From Roseomonas sp. (GTDB lineage: Bacteria > Pseudomonadota > Alphaproteobacteria > Acetobacterales > Acetobacteraceae), in assembly GCA_020249505.1 (NCBI GenBank), contig JADCFN010000008.1, forward strand, positions 47,434 to 111,433: DNA of 64,000 nucleotides. Reading direction: 5' to 3'. The stretch's first letter is position 1, and each line of letters starts with the position of its first letter. The position numbers were made by a program, and so were the translations under genes. Shown piece after piece: positions 49,662-59,393 of the stretch. The notes beneath the pieces were generated by a model. The model was given only the letters and a program-made list of their open reading frames with translations. It ran no database searches and had not been told where the DNA came from.

Positions 49662-50765
49662 ATGCGCGCCATGCCCTTCGACACACGCTCCGTGCCCGCC
49701 GATATCGCCGCCGCCGAACAACAGGATGCGCGCCGCGCCATTGCCTTTTGGCTGCTTGGCGTCGCTGGCATGGTCTGGTTCATGGTGGGGCTGGGGGGGG
49801 CGACGCGCCTCACGGGTTCTGGCCTTTCCATCATGGAATGGGCGCCGATTGCGGGCACGCTGCCACCGCTTTCGCAGGCTGAATGGCAGCGGCTGTACGA
49901 TCTTTACCGTACCATTCCGCAATATCAGCTGGTCAATCAGGGTTTTGGTATTGAAGGCTTTAAGGAGATTTTCTGGCTGGAATGGGGGCATAGGCTTTGG
50001 GGGAGGCTGATTGGCCTCGCTTACGTGGCCGGGCTCGCCTGGTTCTGGCTGCGCGGGCGTGTGCCGGCGGCGCTCAAACCGCGCCTATTGCTGCTGCTGG
50101 CGCTGGGCGGGCTGCAAGGGGTGGTTGGCTGGTTCATGGTGGCGTCTGGCTTTGATGCGGATAGGACGGCAGTTTCACCCTATCGGCTGGTGATTCATTT
50201 GGGTTTGGCCTTTGTGCTGTTCGGGCTGTTGTTCTGGACCGCGCTGAGCCTATTGCGGCCCGCGCGGAATGGCCCGGTGGATGCCGGGGCCTTGCGCGGC
50301 CTGGTGCATGCAACAGCGGGGCTCGCGGTGTTGGCCATGCTGGCGGGCGGCTTTGTGGCCGGCATTCGCGCGGGCTTCAGCTACAATACCTTCCCCCTGA
50401 TGGATGGCCGGTTGGTACCGGAGGGCTATTGGGATTTGGCACCGGCGCTCAAGAACTTCACCGCCAATATCGCCGCCGTGCAGTTCAACCATCGGCTTTT
50501 GGCAACAGCGGTGCTGGTGGTGGCGGTGATTGCAGGCGTCTTGGCCTGGTGCAGGCTTCGCCCGGGCTTTGCGCGCGCTGCGGTGCTGGCGCTGGCCGGT
50601 GCCGTCGCGCTGCAATATGCGCTTGGCATCGCGACATTGCTCGCCGTGGTGCCAGTCTGGCTCGGCACGCTCCATCAAGGCATCGCGGTGCTGGTGCTGG
50701 CGACCGCGCTTGCTGCGATTCATGGCTTGCGCCGGCCACGCGCAACCGCTTCTCTGAACGCCTGA
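49662..50765 (+). CDS. ctaA: Heme A synthase (CtaA/COX15 type)
   Basis: 367 residues with eight membrane helices in two four-helix repeats. Heme-ligand histidines sit in FWLEWGHRLWGRLIGLAYV, VIHLGLAFVLFGL, LVHATAGLAVLA and FNHRLLATAVLV/TLHQGIAVLVLA. VGLGGATRLTGSGLSIMEWA is the family signature. Converts heme O to heme A for cytochrome aa3 oxidase. Start is uncertain between 49662 and 49671; neither has a clear ribosome site. Followed by tldD after 19 bases. Confidence 0.93.
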   Translation: MRAMPFDTRSVPADIAAAEQQDARRAIAFWLLGVAGMVWFMVGLGGATRLTGSGLSIMEWAPIAGTLPPLSQAEWQRLYDLYRTIPQYQLVNQGFGIEGFKEIFWLEWGHRLWGRLIGLAYVAGLAWFWLRGRVPAALKPRLLLLLALGGLQGVVGWFMVASGFDADRTAVSPYRLVIHLGLAFVLFGLLFWTALSLLRPARNGPVDAGALRGLVHATAGLAVLAMLAGGFVAGIRAGFSYNTFPLMDGRLVPEGYWDLAPALKNFTANIAAVQFNHRLLATAVLVVAVIAGVLAWCRLRPGFARAAVLALAGAVALQYALGIATLLAVVPVWLGTLHQGIAVLVLATALAAIHGLRRPRATASLNA

Positions 50766-50784
50766 TCTTCGAGGTAGATAGCCC

Positions 50785-52212
50785 ATGAACGCGCTCGGCA
50801 TTACTGACGAATTATTCTTCACGCTGCTGGATCGCGCCGGCGCCGAACGGCAATTGCGCGATGCAACCGCCGGCTGTGAGGATGGCGAGCTGTTCCTGGA
50901 ATACCGCGAAAGCGAGGCGATCTCGATTGATGATGGCCGCATCCGTTCCGCGAGCTACGATGCCACGCGCGGCTTTGGCCTGCGCGCCGTGGCCGGCGAA
51001 GCGGCGGGCTATGCCCATGCAGGAGAATTGTCGGATGCTGCGCTGTCGCGCGCTGCCGCCGCGGTAAAGGCGGTGCGCCAGGGCCATAGCGGGGCTTTGG
51101 ATATCGCGCCGCGCGCGACCAATGCGCGGCTTTACACTGATGCCAATCCGCTGACGCAGATGGATTTCGCGGCCAAGACCGCGCTGTTGCAGGAAATTGA
51201 CGCCTATGCCCGTGCGCGAGATCCGCGCGTGGTGCAGGTAATGGCCTCCATCACCGGGGAATGGCAGGCGGTGCAGATCCTGCGCCCGGATGGGCAGCGC
51301 TTCGCTGATTTGCGCCCGCTCGTGCGCTTCAATGTCTCGGTCGTGGTGGCGGAAGGGGATCGGCGGGAGACCGGCAGCTTCGGCACCGGTGGGCGCTTTG
51401 CCTATGACCGCGTGCTGGGCAGTGATTCCTGGAAGCGCGGCGTGGATGAAGCCATGCGCCAGGCGCTGGTTAATCTGGGCAGCGTGCCCGCCCCGGCGGG
51501 CGAGATGGAAGTGGTGCTCGGCCCCGGCTGGCCCGGTATTCTGCTGCATGAAGCGATCGGCCATGGGTTGGAAGGCGATTACAACCGCAAAAAGACATCC
51601 GCTTTTGCCGGGCTGCTGGGCCAGCGCATCGCCGCACCTGGTGTGACCGTGGTGGATGATGGCACGCTGCCTGATCGGCGCGGCAGCCTGACCGTGGATG
51701 ATGAAGGCACGCCCAGCGGGCGCACCACGTTGATTGAAGATGGCATCCTGGTTGGGTTCCTGCAGGACCGGCAGAATGCCCGACTGATGGGCGTGGCGCC
51801 CACAGGTAATGGCCGGCGCCAAAGCTACGCCCATAGCCCCATGCCGCGCATGACAAATACCGTGATGCTCGGCGGCGCGCATACGCCGGAAGAGGTTTTG
51901 GCCAGTGTGAAGCGCGGGCTTTACGCGGTGAATTTCGGCGGCGGCCAGGTGGACATCACCTCCGGCAAATTCGTCTTCAGCGCGTCCGAAGCCTTTCTGA
52001 TTGAAAACGGCAAGATCGGCGCGCCGGTGAAGGGCGCGACCTTGATCGGCAATGGTCCGGATGCGCTGACCAAGGTCAGCATGGTTGCCAATGACATGGC
52101 GCTCGACCCCGGCATTGGCACTTGCGGCAAGCAGGGTCAGGGCGTGCCGGTTGGCGTTGGCCAACCGACACTAAAACTGACCGGGCTGACGGTGGGCGGG
52201 ACAGCGGTTTAG
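50785..52212 (+). CDS. tldD: Metalloprotease TldD
   Basis: 475 residues of the TldD/PmbA family. Zinc motif HEAIGHGLEGDYN (HExxxH), preceded by GWPGILL, and a C-terminal GICGKQGQG-type (GTCGKQGQGVPVGVGQ) block. TldD with TldE/PmbA forms a heterodimeric protease that processes peptides such as microcin B17 and degrades unfolded small proteins. The partner pmbA is not in the window. Length and motifs are intact. Confidence 0.96.
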   Translation: MNALGITDELFFTLLDRAGAERQLRDATAGCEDGELFLEYRESEAISIDDGRIRSASYDATRGFGLRAVAGEAAGYAHAGELSDAALSRAAAAVKAVRQGHSGALDIAPRATNARLYTDANPLTQMDFAAKTALLQEIDAYARARDPRVVQVMASITGEWQAVQILRPDGQRFADLRPLVRFNVSVVVAEGDRRETGSFGTGGRFAYDRVLGSDSWKRGVDEAMRQALVNLGSVPAPAGEMEVVLGPGWPGILLHEAIGHGLEGDYNRKKTSAFAGLLGQRIAAPGVTVVDDGTLPDRRGSLTVDDEGTPSGRTTLIEDGILVGFLQDRQNARLMGVAPTGNGRRQSYAHSPMPRMTNTVMLGGAHTPEEVLASVKRGLYAVNFGGGQVDITSGKFVFSASEAFLIENGKIGAPVKGATLIGNGPDALTKVSMVANDMALDPGIGTCGKQGQGVPVGVGQPTLKLTGLTVGGTAV

Positions 52213-52269
52213 CGTCTGATCCGCGTAGGTCGAATGACCGAAGCGGTGAAGCAGCCTCTCTAAATTGTA

Positions 52270-53097
52270 TCAGCTAGCTTTGGCGGCGCTGCGCATCAAT
52301 TCGTAAGCGCCGCGCTCTCCCGAACTTGGCACTAGCCGCGTGGTGAGCCCCAGCACGGTTTCGGCGCCACCCAGATACACATACCCATCCGGCTGCAATT
52401 GACTGGCGATATTGGCCAGCACCTGCGTCTTGGTCGCTGCATCAAAATAAATCAGCACATTGCGGCAGAAGATGATGTCGAAGCGCCCGAGAATTGCGGG
52501 GTTTTCCAGCAGGTTAAAGCATTGCCAACGCACCATGGTGCGAAGCCCATCGGAAATGCGCCACTTTCCGGCATCTGGTTTGAAATACTTGACCAGCAAT
52601 TGCACCGGCAGACCGCGCTGCACTTCGAATTGCGAAAACAACCCTTCCTGCGCGCGCGCCAGCACATCACGCGAAAGATCCGTACCCAGGATTTCCACGC
52701 GCCGCCCGCCCAGCACTGGCCCCAATTCATTGACGATCATCGCCACCGAATAGGCTTCCTGCCCGGTCGAACTCGCCGCCGACCACACCCGCAGCGCCTG
52801 GCCCGCCGGGCGCGAAGCCGCAAGTGCCGGGAGAATCTTCCGCAAATGCTCAAATGGTTTGCCATCGCGAAAGAAGGAGCTTTCATTGGTGGTCAGCGCT
52901 TCCACCACCTCCGTCGCCAGCGGCAACGAAGGCGCGCTGCGCAACCGCCCCGCCAGCGCATCCAGCGACACCAGCCTTTCGCGCTTGAGCATCGGCGCGA
53001 GCCGGGTTTCAAGCATGTAGGCCTTTTCCGTGGTCAGCACGATGCCAGAGCGTGCCTTGACCAAGCCAGTGAGGAATTGAAAGGATTCAGGGGTCAT
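52270..53097 (-). CDS. cheR: Chemotaxis protein methyltransferase CheR
   Basis: 275 residues. N-terminal helical domain followed by the SAM-binding fold: ESSFFRDGKPFEHLRKILPA, SAASSTGQEAYSVAMIVNEL (motif I; the usual GEE/GCSTGEE is altered to SSTGQE), and DIIFCRNVLIYFDAATK. Methylates glutamates of chemoreceptors. Last gene of the leftward che operon, overlapping cheB by four bases. The altered motif I is worth noting but the fold is intact. Confidence 0.92.
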   Translation of the reverse strand: MTPESFQFLTGLVKARSGIVLTTEKAYMLETRLAPMLKRERLVSLDALAGRLRSAPSLPLATEVVEALTTNESSFFRDGKPFEHLRKILPALAASRPAGQALRVWSAASSTGQEAYSVAMIVNELGPVLGGRRVEILGTDLSRDVLARAQEGLFSQFEVQRGLPVQLLVKYFKPDAGKWRISDGLRTMVRWQCFNLLENPAILGRFDIIFCRNVLIYFDAATKTQVLANIASQLQPDGYVYLGGAETVLGLTTRLVPSSGERGAYELMRSAAKAS

Positions 53098-54203
53098 GTT
53101 TTTGCACCCGGCAATTTGAAGATTTCGAGAACCCGTTCCGCCAGCACTTCCGGCGGAGATTGCAGGCTGGCGACGCCGGCGCGTGAAACCGCACCCGGCA
53201 TGCCCCAGACCACAGAACTTGCTTCATCCTGCGCGAAAACCGCGCCACCCTTGGCGACAAGGCCGCGGCAGCCTTCCAGCCCATCCTGCCCCATGCCAGT
53301 CAGGATCACGGCCAACACGCGACCAGAACAAACGCGCGAAGCACTTTGCACCATTGGATCCACCGCGGGGCGGCAATAATTCACCGGCGGCCCAGTATCG
53401 AGCCGCGCCACCAGCGTATCGCCATGGCCAGCTTCGACCATCAGATGATGATCACCAGGTGCGAGATAGATGCGCCCTGGCTGCATCACTTCCCCATGCT
53501 TGGCTTCAGCACAGGGCATGACGCCAAGCTTGTCCAAATGATCGGCCAGCATGGTGGTGAAGCCGGCCGGCATATGCTGCACAATCGCGACAGGGATGGG
53601 CAGCGGGCGCAGATTCTTGAAGAAATTCGCCAAGGCTTGCGGACCACCGGTGGAACTGCCCACCGCCAATAACCGCGGCGGCAACATGGCCCTGGACGCA
53701 GGGCGTGAAATCGGCCGCGCGCTGATGGGCAAGGGCGGCGGAGGGCGCAAGCGCTGTTCCGGCGCGCGCCGCATCCGCGCCCAGCCCTGCACCTTGGCGA
53801 TCAATTCATCGCGAAAGATTGGGCTGGCCGCCCCGCCAAGCGACCCCGTGGGCTTTGGCACATAATCCACCGCCCCCGCGCGCAAGGCCGCCATGGCTGC
53901 CGCCGCACCGCGCTGGGTCAGCGCGCTGGCGACAATAATCGCGGTGCCAGGTGCCTGCTTAAGGATCAGCGGTATCGCTGTCATGCCATCCATCACCGGC
54001 ATTTCCAGATCAAGCAGCACCACTTGCGGCTTGGTCACCGCCAGTGCGGAAAGCGCTGCCTGCCCATCACCGGCGCGATGAACAATCCTGATGCCGGGAT
54101 CGGTTTCCAGAATGCGCGCCATGATGCCGCGCTGCACGGCGCTGTCGTCGCACAGCATCACGCGCACTGGTTCCGTCGTGGTGGCTGGTGCCGGAAAACT
54201 CAC
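53094..54203 (-). CDS. cheB: Chemotaxis protein-glutamate methylesterase CheB
   Basis: 369 residues. N-terminal receiver domain with phosphorylation Asp in VVLLDLEMPVMDGMTAI, a linker, and the C-terminal methylesterase with the catalytic triad: Ser in AVGSSTGGPQALANFF, His in PVAIVQHMPAGF and Asp in LTGMGQDGLEG. Removes methyl groups or deamidates receptors. Overlaps cheY upstream and cheR downstream by four bases. Confidence 0.95.
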   Translation of the reverse strand: MSFPAPATTTEPVRVMLCDDSAVQRGIMARILETDPGIRIVHRAGDGQAALSALAVTKPQVVLLDLEMPVMDGMTAIPLILKQAPGTAIIVASALTQRGAAAAMAALRAGAVDYVPKPTGSLGGAASPIFRDELIAKVQGWARMRRAPEQRLRPPPPLPISARPISRPASRAMLPPRLLAVGSSTGGPQALANFFKNLRPLPIPVAIVQHMPAGFTTMLADHLDKLGVMPCAEAKHGEVMQPGRIYLAPGDHHLMVEAGHGDTLVARLDTGPPVNYCRPAVDPMVQSASRVCSGRVLAVILTGMGQDGLEGCRGLVAKGGAVFAQDEASSVVWGMPGAVSRAGVASLQSPPEVLAERVLEIFKLPGAKT

Positions 54204-54595
54204 GCGGCATCCGAAAGCAGACCGGCCTGGACGAATTTATCGTGCAGGATACCGGCATCAAAAGGCTTCATGATGTATTCCTGCGCCCCGGCAGCCAGCG
54301 CCTCCACAATGCGGTCAATACTCGCTTCCGTGGTGCAGAGCACGATGATGGGCTGCGACGGCCCGTGTTCCGCGCGACAATGCTTGAGGAATTCCAGCCC
54401 GTCCATGACCGGCATGTTCCAATCCAGCAATATGGCTTCCGGCATTTCAGTGCGGCAGGAAACCAGCGCTTCGGCGCCGTCCTTGGCTTCACGCACGGTA
54501 AAGCCAAGACCTTCCACAATGCGCCGCGCGGCCCGCCTTACCACCGGGCTATCATCAACGACAAGGCAAGAGCGATTTTGCATGATTTCATTCAT
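54200..54595 (-). CDS. cheY: CheY-like response regulator
   Basis: 131-residue stand-alone receiver domain. Acidic pair in LVVDDSPVVRRAARRIVEGL, phospho-Asp in AILLDWNMPVMDGLEFLK, Thr in LCTTEASIDR, and the KPFDAGIL lysine; all functional residues are present. It should be the diffusible output of the CheA kinase, whether to a flagellar motor or to another target. Coupled by overlaps to cheW and cheB. Confidence 0.93.
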   Translation of the reverse strand: MNEIMQNRSCLVVDDSPVVRRAARRIVEGLGFTVREAKDGAEALVSCRTEMPEAILLDWNMPVMDGLEFLKHCRAEHGPSQPIIVLCTTEASIDRIVEALAAGAQEYIMKPFDAGILHDKFVQAGLLSDAA

Positions 54596-55101
54596 CCAAT
54601 ATTGAGAAGACGTTCGACATCCAGCATGACAATCAGCCGGTCTTCTTCGCGATAGACGCTGAGCGATACGTCACGCCAAAGCGGGTCGAGTGTTGGGGGA
54701 TTAGGACAAATGCCAGCCGTAGGCAGGGATAGCACTTCACCTACTTGGTCCACGATCAGACTGTACAATTCGCCCGCCTGTTCCACCACTACACTCATTG
54801 CCTTATCGGCATTATCAGCGGGCGGCAGGCCAAGGCGTCGGCGCAGATCAATCGCCGTCACAATACGCCCGCGCAGATTGAGCCCACCGGCGACTTCAGC
54901 CGGCGCAAGCGGGATCGGCGTGATGGCCTGCGGACCGAGCACATCACGGACCAGCAGCACGGGAATGCTGCAGGTCTGGCCCGCCACAGTCAGGGTCAGG
55001 AAGACTTCATCTTCCCGCTCGGCCAATGCCAGCGCGGCAATAGCTGAGCTGGAACGCTGGGTTTCGCTGATGCTTTGCATAATCCCCTCCTCAGGCGGCA
55101 A
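54592..55101 (-). CDS. cheW: Chemotaxis adaptor protein CheW
   Basis: 169 residues, CheW-type double beta-barrel: LTVAGQTCSIPVLLVRDVLG, TPIPLAPAEVAGGLNLRGRI and VTAIDLRRRLGLPP are the family blocks. It bridges CheA to chemoreceptors. Start lies inside the cheA gene 3' end (11-base overlap), and its stop overlaps the cheY start by four bases. Confidence 0.93.
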   Translation of the reverse strand: MPPEEGIMQSISETQRSSSAIAALALAEREDEVFLTLTVAGQTCSIPVLLVRDVLGPQAITPIPLAPAEVAGGLNLRGRIVTAIDLRRRLGLPPADNADKAMSVVVEQAGELYSLIVDQVGEVLSLPTAGICPNPPTLDPLWRDVSLSVYREEDRLIVMLDVERLLNIG

Positions 55102-57640
55102 TCGGTGAGCTCAGGCATTCGCGCAGCGAAGACAGCAACGCATCCCGGTCATATTTCGCGACATAATCCGTGAAACCGGCTTCCCGCCCACGCGCGACAT
55201 CTTCAGGTTCAGCGCGTGAGGAAAGGGCCACTAGCGGCAAGCGCATCCAGGCACCCGAAGCGCGCACATTGCGGGCGAAGCTGAGCCCATCCATTTCCGG
55301 CATTTCGATATCGGAAATCAGCGCCTCGAATTCCACACCCGCGTCGCGCAGGCGCAGCGCTTCGGCCGGGCTTTCCACCGCGGTTACGTCAAAGCCGGCT
55401 GCGGAAAGCGCAGGCACCACGAGATGGCGGAAGAAGGGGCTATCATCAATCAGCAAAAGGCGCGGCTTTTGATGTGATGCAGACGACTTCCGATCGCCGC
55501 GGAACCAATCACCGCCCGCATGGGAAAGCCAATAGACCGTATCAATCACATCCGTGACACGTTCGGAAATGACGGCGCTGCCAAGATAGCCAAGCCGATC
55601 GGACCCAGGCTGGATGATCAAGGGTTCTTCAACCACGTCGAGAATTTCATCCACCATCAGCCCCATGCTGCGCTGACCTTCGGTGAAGACCAGCACGGCC
55701 TGGCGGCCCGATTCAGGTGCCGCCCAATGGCCGGCAATGGGGACCATCGGCATCAATTGGCCGCGATACTGCACCACCGGCGTGCCGCCCGACATTTCAA
55801 TGCGCTCGACCGGAATATCCTCAAGCCGCGCGACCAACCCAAGCGGTACGGCCTTTGGCGTCTGATCCCCGGCGCGGAACAACAGCAGCGATGTGCTGGA
55901 ATCCGAACGGATGCCACCAGTTGCAGTTACGGTCTGCTGATCCTCCGCACGGCCTTCGGCGGTAATGCCGGCGCCGCGCGCCACGCCATTCGGATCCAAG
56001 ATCATGATGACGCTGCCATCACCCAGAATGGTATTGCCGCTGAACATGGTGATGTGGCGCAGAATGGGCGCCACCGGCTTCACCACGATTTCTTCCGTGT
56101 CAAACACGCGGTCAACCACAATGCCAAAGACATTGGCGCCAACCTGCATCACAACAACATAACCTTTAAGGCCACCCACCGGTGCCTCACGCAGCCGCAA
56201 CAGCGAAGACAGCGACACGAGCGGCAGCAGGCGATCACGCAGCCGCAGCACAGGTGCATCCTTGATCATTTCAATGCGCGTATTGCCTTCATGCTCATCA
56301 CCAACGCGCACCAATTCCACGACGCCAATCTGCGGAATGGCGAAGCGTTCACCACCCGCCTGCACGATCAGCGCCGAGACAATCGCCAGCGTCAGCGGAA
56401 TCTTAATGGTGAAGGTCGTGCCGCGCCCTTCCTTCGAGCGCAATTCGATCGTGCCGCCGATGCGTTCGATATTCGTCTTGACCACATCCATCCCGACCCC
56501 CCGGCCGGAGACAGAGGTGATTTGCTGCGCTGTCGAAAAGCCCGGGCGGAAGATGAAGCGCAGCACATCATGTTCATTCATCTGCGCGAGTTCGGCTTCG
56601 GTCGCGAGGCCCTGCGCCAGCACCTTCGCACGAATCTTCTCAACCGGTAGGCCGCGACCATCATCGCCGATTTCGATGATGATATGCCCGCCCTGATGAT
56701 AGGCATTCAGCAGGATGCGCCCTGTTTCCGGCTTGCCCGCGGCGCGACGATCCGCTGGCCCTTCCAGCCCATGATCCCCGCTATTGCGCACCATATGCGT
56801 CAGCGGATCCTTGATCAGTTCCAGCACCTGACGGTCCAGTTCCGTATCCGCCCCGCGCATTTCAAGTTCGATCTTCTTGCCCAATTCATTGGCCAAATCG
56901 CGCACTAGCCGCGGCAACTTGGCCCAGGCATTGCCGATTGGCTGCATGCGCGTCTTCATCACGCCTTCCTGCAATTCGGACGTAATGTGGGAAAGGCGCT
57001 GCAAGGGCACCGAAATCTGGCTATCGGATGAAACGCGCGCCAATTGCATGAGCTGATTGCGCGTCAGCACCAATTCACTGACCAGCGTCATCAAATCTTC
57101 CAGCACTTCGACCGAAACGCGAATCGTCTGCTGCGCCGCAGCCGATTCGGTCTGCACGGCTTCGGCAGGTGCTTCTTGCGTGCGCGGCGCAGCAGCGGCG
57201 ATAGGCGCGGCTTCAACCGGCGCCGCAGCCTTCACTTCCGGCGCCTTCGGCAGCGCAATCGATTCGCCGCGCGCCGCCGCATCAAGCGCTGCGATCACGG
57301 CCGAATCATCGCCTTCGGGCTCCTGGCCAGTCTGCTCAAGCCCCACAACAATTTTGCGAATGGCATCCACCGCAGTGAAAATCAGCGTAATGCCTTCCGG
57401 GGTGACCTTCAGGCTGCCGTCGCGATAGAGACCGAGAATGGTCTCCCCGGCATGCGCCACTTTTTCCAGCCGCGATAGGGCAAGGAAACCGCAGGTTCCC
57501 TTGATGGTGTGCACCTGCCGGAAGACTTCAGCGAGTGTCGGCGCATCATCCGGCGCGCGTTCAAGGCGCAGCAGCGCCTCATCCACCGCGCTCAGGCCTT
57601 CATGGGTTTCGGTGAGAAAATCAGCGAGCAAATCGTCCAT
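55091..57640 (-). CDS. cheA: Hybrid chemotaxis kinase CheA with receiver domain
   Basis: 849 residues. Order: Hpt domain (1-105, His44 in FRQVHTIKGTCGFLAL), Ala/Pro-rich linker lacking an obvious P2, dimerisation and HATPase domain (N-box ELIKDPLTHMVRNSGDHGLE; G boxes DDGRGLPVEKI and SVSGRGVGMDVVKTNIERIG), CheW-like P5 domain (about 460-590), a second CheW-like module (about 605-720, with MGLMVDEILDVVEE), and a C-terminal receiver (735-849, Asp in LISDIEMPEMDG). Receiver-fused CheA proteins occur in non-flagellar chemosensory arrays (Frz, Pil-Chp, Wsp-like) as well as flagellar ones. Starts at ATG 57640 preceded by GGGGA; TTG at 57652 also possible. No chemoreceptor gene is adjacent. Confidence 0.95.
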   Translation of the reverse strand: MDDLLADFLTETHEGLSAVDEALLRLERAPDDAPTLAEVFRQVHTIKGTCGFLALSRLEKVAHAGETILGLYRDGSLKVTPEGITLIFTAVDAIRKIVVGLEQTGQEPEGDDSAVIAALDAAARGESIALPKAPEVKAAAPVEAAPIAAAAPRTQEAPAEAVQTESAAAQQTIRVSVEVLEDLMTLVSELVLTRNQLMQLARVSSDSQISVPLQRLSHITSELQEGVMKTRMQPIGNAWAKLPRLVRDLANELGKKIELEMRGADTELDRQVLELIKDPLTHMVRNSGDHGLEGPADRRAAGKPETGRILLNAYHQGGHIIIEIGDDGRGLPVEKIRAKVLAQGLATEAELAQMNEHDVLRFIFRPGFSTAQQITSVSGRGVGMDVVKTNIERIGGTIELRSKEGRGTTFTIKIPLTLAIVSALIVQAGGERFAIPQIGVVELVRVGDEHEGNTRIEMIKDAPVLRLRDRLLPLVSLSSLLRLREAPVGGLKGYVVVMQVGANVFGIVVDRVFDTEEIVVKPVAPILRHITMFSGNTILGDGSVIMILDPNGVARGAGITAEGRAEDQQTVTATGGIRSDSSTSLLLFRAGDQTPKAVPLGLVARLEDIPVERIEMSGGTPVVQYRGQLMPMVPIAGHWAAPESGRQAVLVFTEGQRSMGLMVDEILDVVEEPLIIQPGSDRLGYLGSAVISERVTDVIDTVYWLSHAGGDWFRGDRKSSASHQKPRLLLIDDSPFFRHLVVPALSAAGFDVTAVESPAEALRLRDAGVEFEALISDIEMPEMDGLSFARNVRASGAWMRLPLVALSSRAEPEDVARGREAGFTDYVAKYDRDALLSSLRECLSSPIAA

Positions 57641-57715
57641 AACCATCCCCAAGGAATGTCGTGTCCGGGGATTATGACGGAGCGCTTGCGAATAAAGCGT
57701 AAAGCCCGCGTCGAT

Positions 57716-58363
57716 TCAGTTGGGCAGGCTCATGATAAGAGCCGCAGCGGCTTCATTGGGCGGCAAGGCAAGGCTGAGCGTAACGCCAGCCGCCCCGGCG
57801 CTGATGCAAAGCCACAGTGCCAAGGCATCACGGCTGGAAATCTCGGCCGGCAGCGCTGCCCCTGCGGCGTGGCGCACCAGCACGGGACTCCAGGCGGCCG
57901 CCGTACCCTTGGGCAGAATCATGATTTCCCGCTGCAAATCACCTGCAAGGCGCACGACGCCGCCGCGCGGCAAAGCCTCACCCGCCACCAAAAGGCCGCT
58001 CAACAGCAATGGCACCATGGTCTCGGAAAGCGGCGTTTCTTCCGGCAAATCGCCGATTTCAAGATGCGCCCGGCCCGCCGCAATCTGGCCCTTCAGCAAG
58101 CCAAGCACGGCGCCCAAGGTGCGCGCTTCACCACTGCCGAGCACGGAACGCCACAGCAGCAGGCGCCGGCGCAGCATATCCGCGGCCTCGCCGGCCAAAT
58201 CCGCCGCTTCCGCACCGGCATCATTCAGCATTTCCAGGGCATTGCCGATGGTGCCGGCAAGGCCGCCCAGATCATGGCAAAGCCTAAGCCCGATCAAGCG
58301 GGTCAGGCGGAGATGCAAATCAGCGCCTTCGGCGCTATCAGGCTCAGGGTTCACTTGCGACAT
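57716..58363 (-). CDS. chpT: Histidine phosphotransferase of the ChpT type
   Basis: 215 residues. N-terminal dimerisation/phospho-His helix with RLIGLRLCHDLGGLAGTIGN, the typical LCHDLxxPxGAI-like motif whose histidine takes phosphate, and a C-terminal degenerate HATPase-like fold (LRLAGDLQREIMILPKGTAA...). ChpT relays phosphate from the hybrid kinase CckA to CtrA and CpdR in alphaproteobacteria. Here it is 75 bases upstream of cheA on the same strand, an unusual neighbour that suggests cross-talk or cotranscription with the chemosensory genes. Confidence 0.88.
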   Translation of the reverse strand: MSQVNPEPDSAEGADLHLRLTRLIGLRLCHDLGGLAGTIGNALEMLNDAGAEAADLAGEAADMLRRRLLLWRSVLGSGEARTLGAVLGLLKGQIAAGRAHLEIGDLPEETPLSETMVPLLLSGLLVAGEALPRGGVVRLAGDLQREIMILPKGTAAAWSPVLVRHAAGAALPAEISSRDALALWLCISAGAAGVTLSLALPPNEAAAALIMSLPN

Positions 58364-58421
58364 GGCTCCGGACAGTATCCTCTTATGCCTAGCGAGCGAT
58401 TAACAGCGGAAGCGATTGGTG

Positions 58422-58598
58422 ATGGCCTTGATAGAACCTGGCATGCGTGTGCGCCACCCGACCGAGGCAGATTGGGGCCTGGGCCAGGTGCAATCCGTGG
58501 CGGGGGATCGCGTCACGGTCAATTTCGAGCATGCCGGCAAGGTATTGATCAATGCCCGGCTGATTGACCTGATTACTGAGGCTCCACCCGCAAGATGA
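58422..58598 (+). CDS. DUF3553 protein
   Basis: 58-residue protein of the DUF3553 family: MALIEPGMRVRHPTEADWGL and GQVQSVAGDRVTVNFEHAGK followed by VLINARLIDL. A small beta-barrel resembling an SH3-like RNA/DNA-binding fold, function unknown. Start at 58422 supported by GGAAG upstream; TTG 58416 less likely. Its stop overlaps the next gene's ATG (58595). Confidence 0.88.
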   Translation: MALIEPGMRVRHPTEADWGLGQVQSVAGDRVTVNFEHAGKVLINARLIDLITEAPPAR

Positions 58599-59350
58599 CC
58601 GATATCTTCAACGCTACCCTGCCGGTGCTGACCGATTGGCGGCTGCTGGCCGCTGCCCTTGCCACCGCCATTGCCGGCCTGATGCGCGGCTATGCCGGCT
58701 TTGGCACGGCGGTCATCCTGGCACCGATCTATTCCGTGCTCTGGGGGCCCAAGGCCGGGGTGCCGGTCATGCTGCTGATGGAATTGATCGTTTCCATCCA
58801 ATTGCTCCCCAGCGCCTTCAAGGATGCCGATCGGCGCGTGATCCTGCCCATTGGCGGCACGGCCGCGCTCATGACCCCCCTTGGCGCCTATATCCTGATC
58901 ACCGCGGATGGAGAGGTGCTCCGGCGCGCCATTGGTGCCTTTGTGCTGGTCTTTGGCGGGCTGCTGCTGTCAGGCTGGCGCTATAACGGGTCCCGCCCCT
59001 TGCCGCTGAATATGGCCGTGGGGGCGGTCTCAGGCCTGCTCAAGGGCTCCACCGGCATGTCTGGGCCGCCGGTCATTCTTTACCTGCTGGCAGGGCCGGA
59101 AGCGGCCAAGACGCATCGGGCCAATCTGATCCTGTTCTTTTCGGTGATTTCGGTGATTTCCGTCTTCCCGCCCCTTTTTCTGGGGCTGATTGACCTCTCC
59201 GTGCTGGTCCGCACTGCGGTATTGCTGCCTGTGATGGTGCTTTGCGTGCCCATCGGGGCGCGGCTTTTCCATGTGGTGCCGCAAAGCTGGTATCGGCCCT
59301 TCGCCCTGATTGTGCTGATTGGCGCGGGGTCCATCGCGCTTCTCGTGTGA
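58595..59350 (+). CDS. TSUP family (TauE/SafE) sulfite/sulfonate exporter-like protein
   Basis: 251 residues, eight hydrophobic segments. Family pattern: [20 protein letters not shown] at the N-terminus with [10 protein letters not shown], and the second repeat [24 protein letters not shown] proteins move sulfite, sulfoacetate, taurine degradation products or other anions. Overlaps the DUF3553 gene by four bases. Substrate not predictable. Confidence 0.9.
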   Translation: MTDIFNATLPVLTDWRLLAAALATAIAGLMRGYAGFGTAVILAPIYSVLWGPKAGVPVMLLMELIVSIQLLPSAFKDADRRVILPIGGTAALMTPLGAYILITADGEVLRRAIGAFVLVFGGLLLSGWRYNGSRPLPLNMAVGAVSGLLKGSTGMSGPPVILYLLAGPEAAKTHRANLILFFSVISVISVFPPLFLGLIDLSVLVRTAVLLPVMVLCVPIGARLFHVVPQSWYRPFALIVLIGAGSIALLV

Positions 59351-59393
59351 AAGGGTCTTGCACCAGACCCCGCTTCGCCCCCAAATCCTGCCT

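Noticed and set aside
50812..52164. Reverse 450-codon frame under tldD
   Set aside because: Antisense shadow of tldD, whose HExxxH motif and length are unmistakable.
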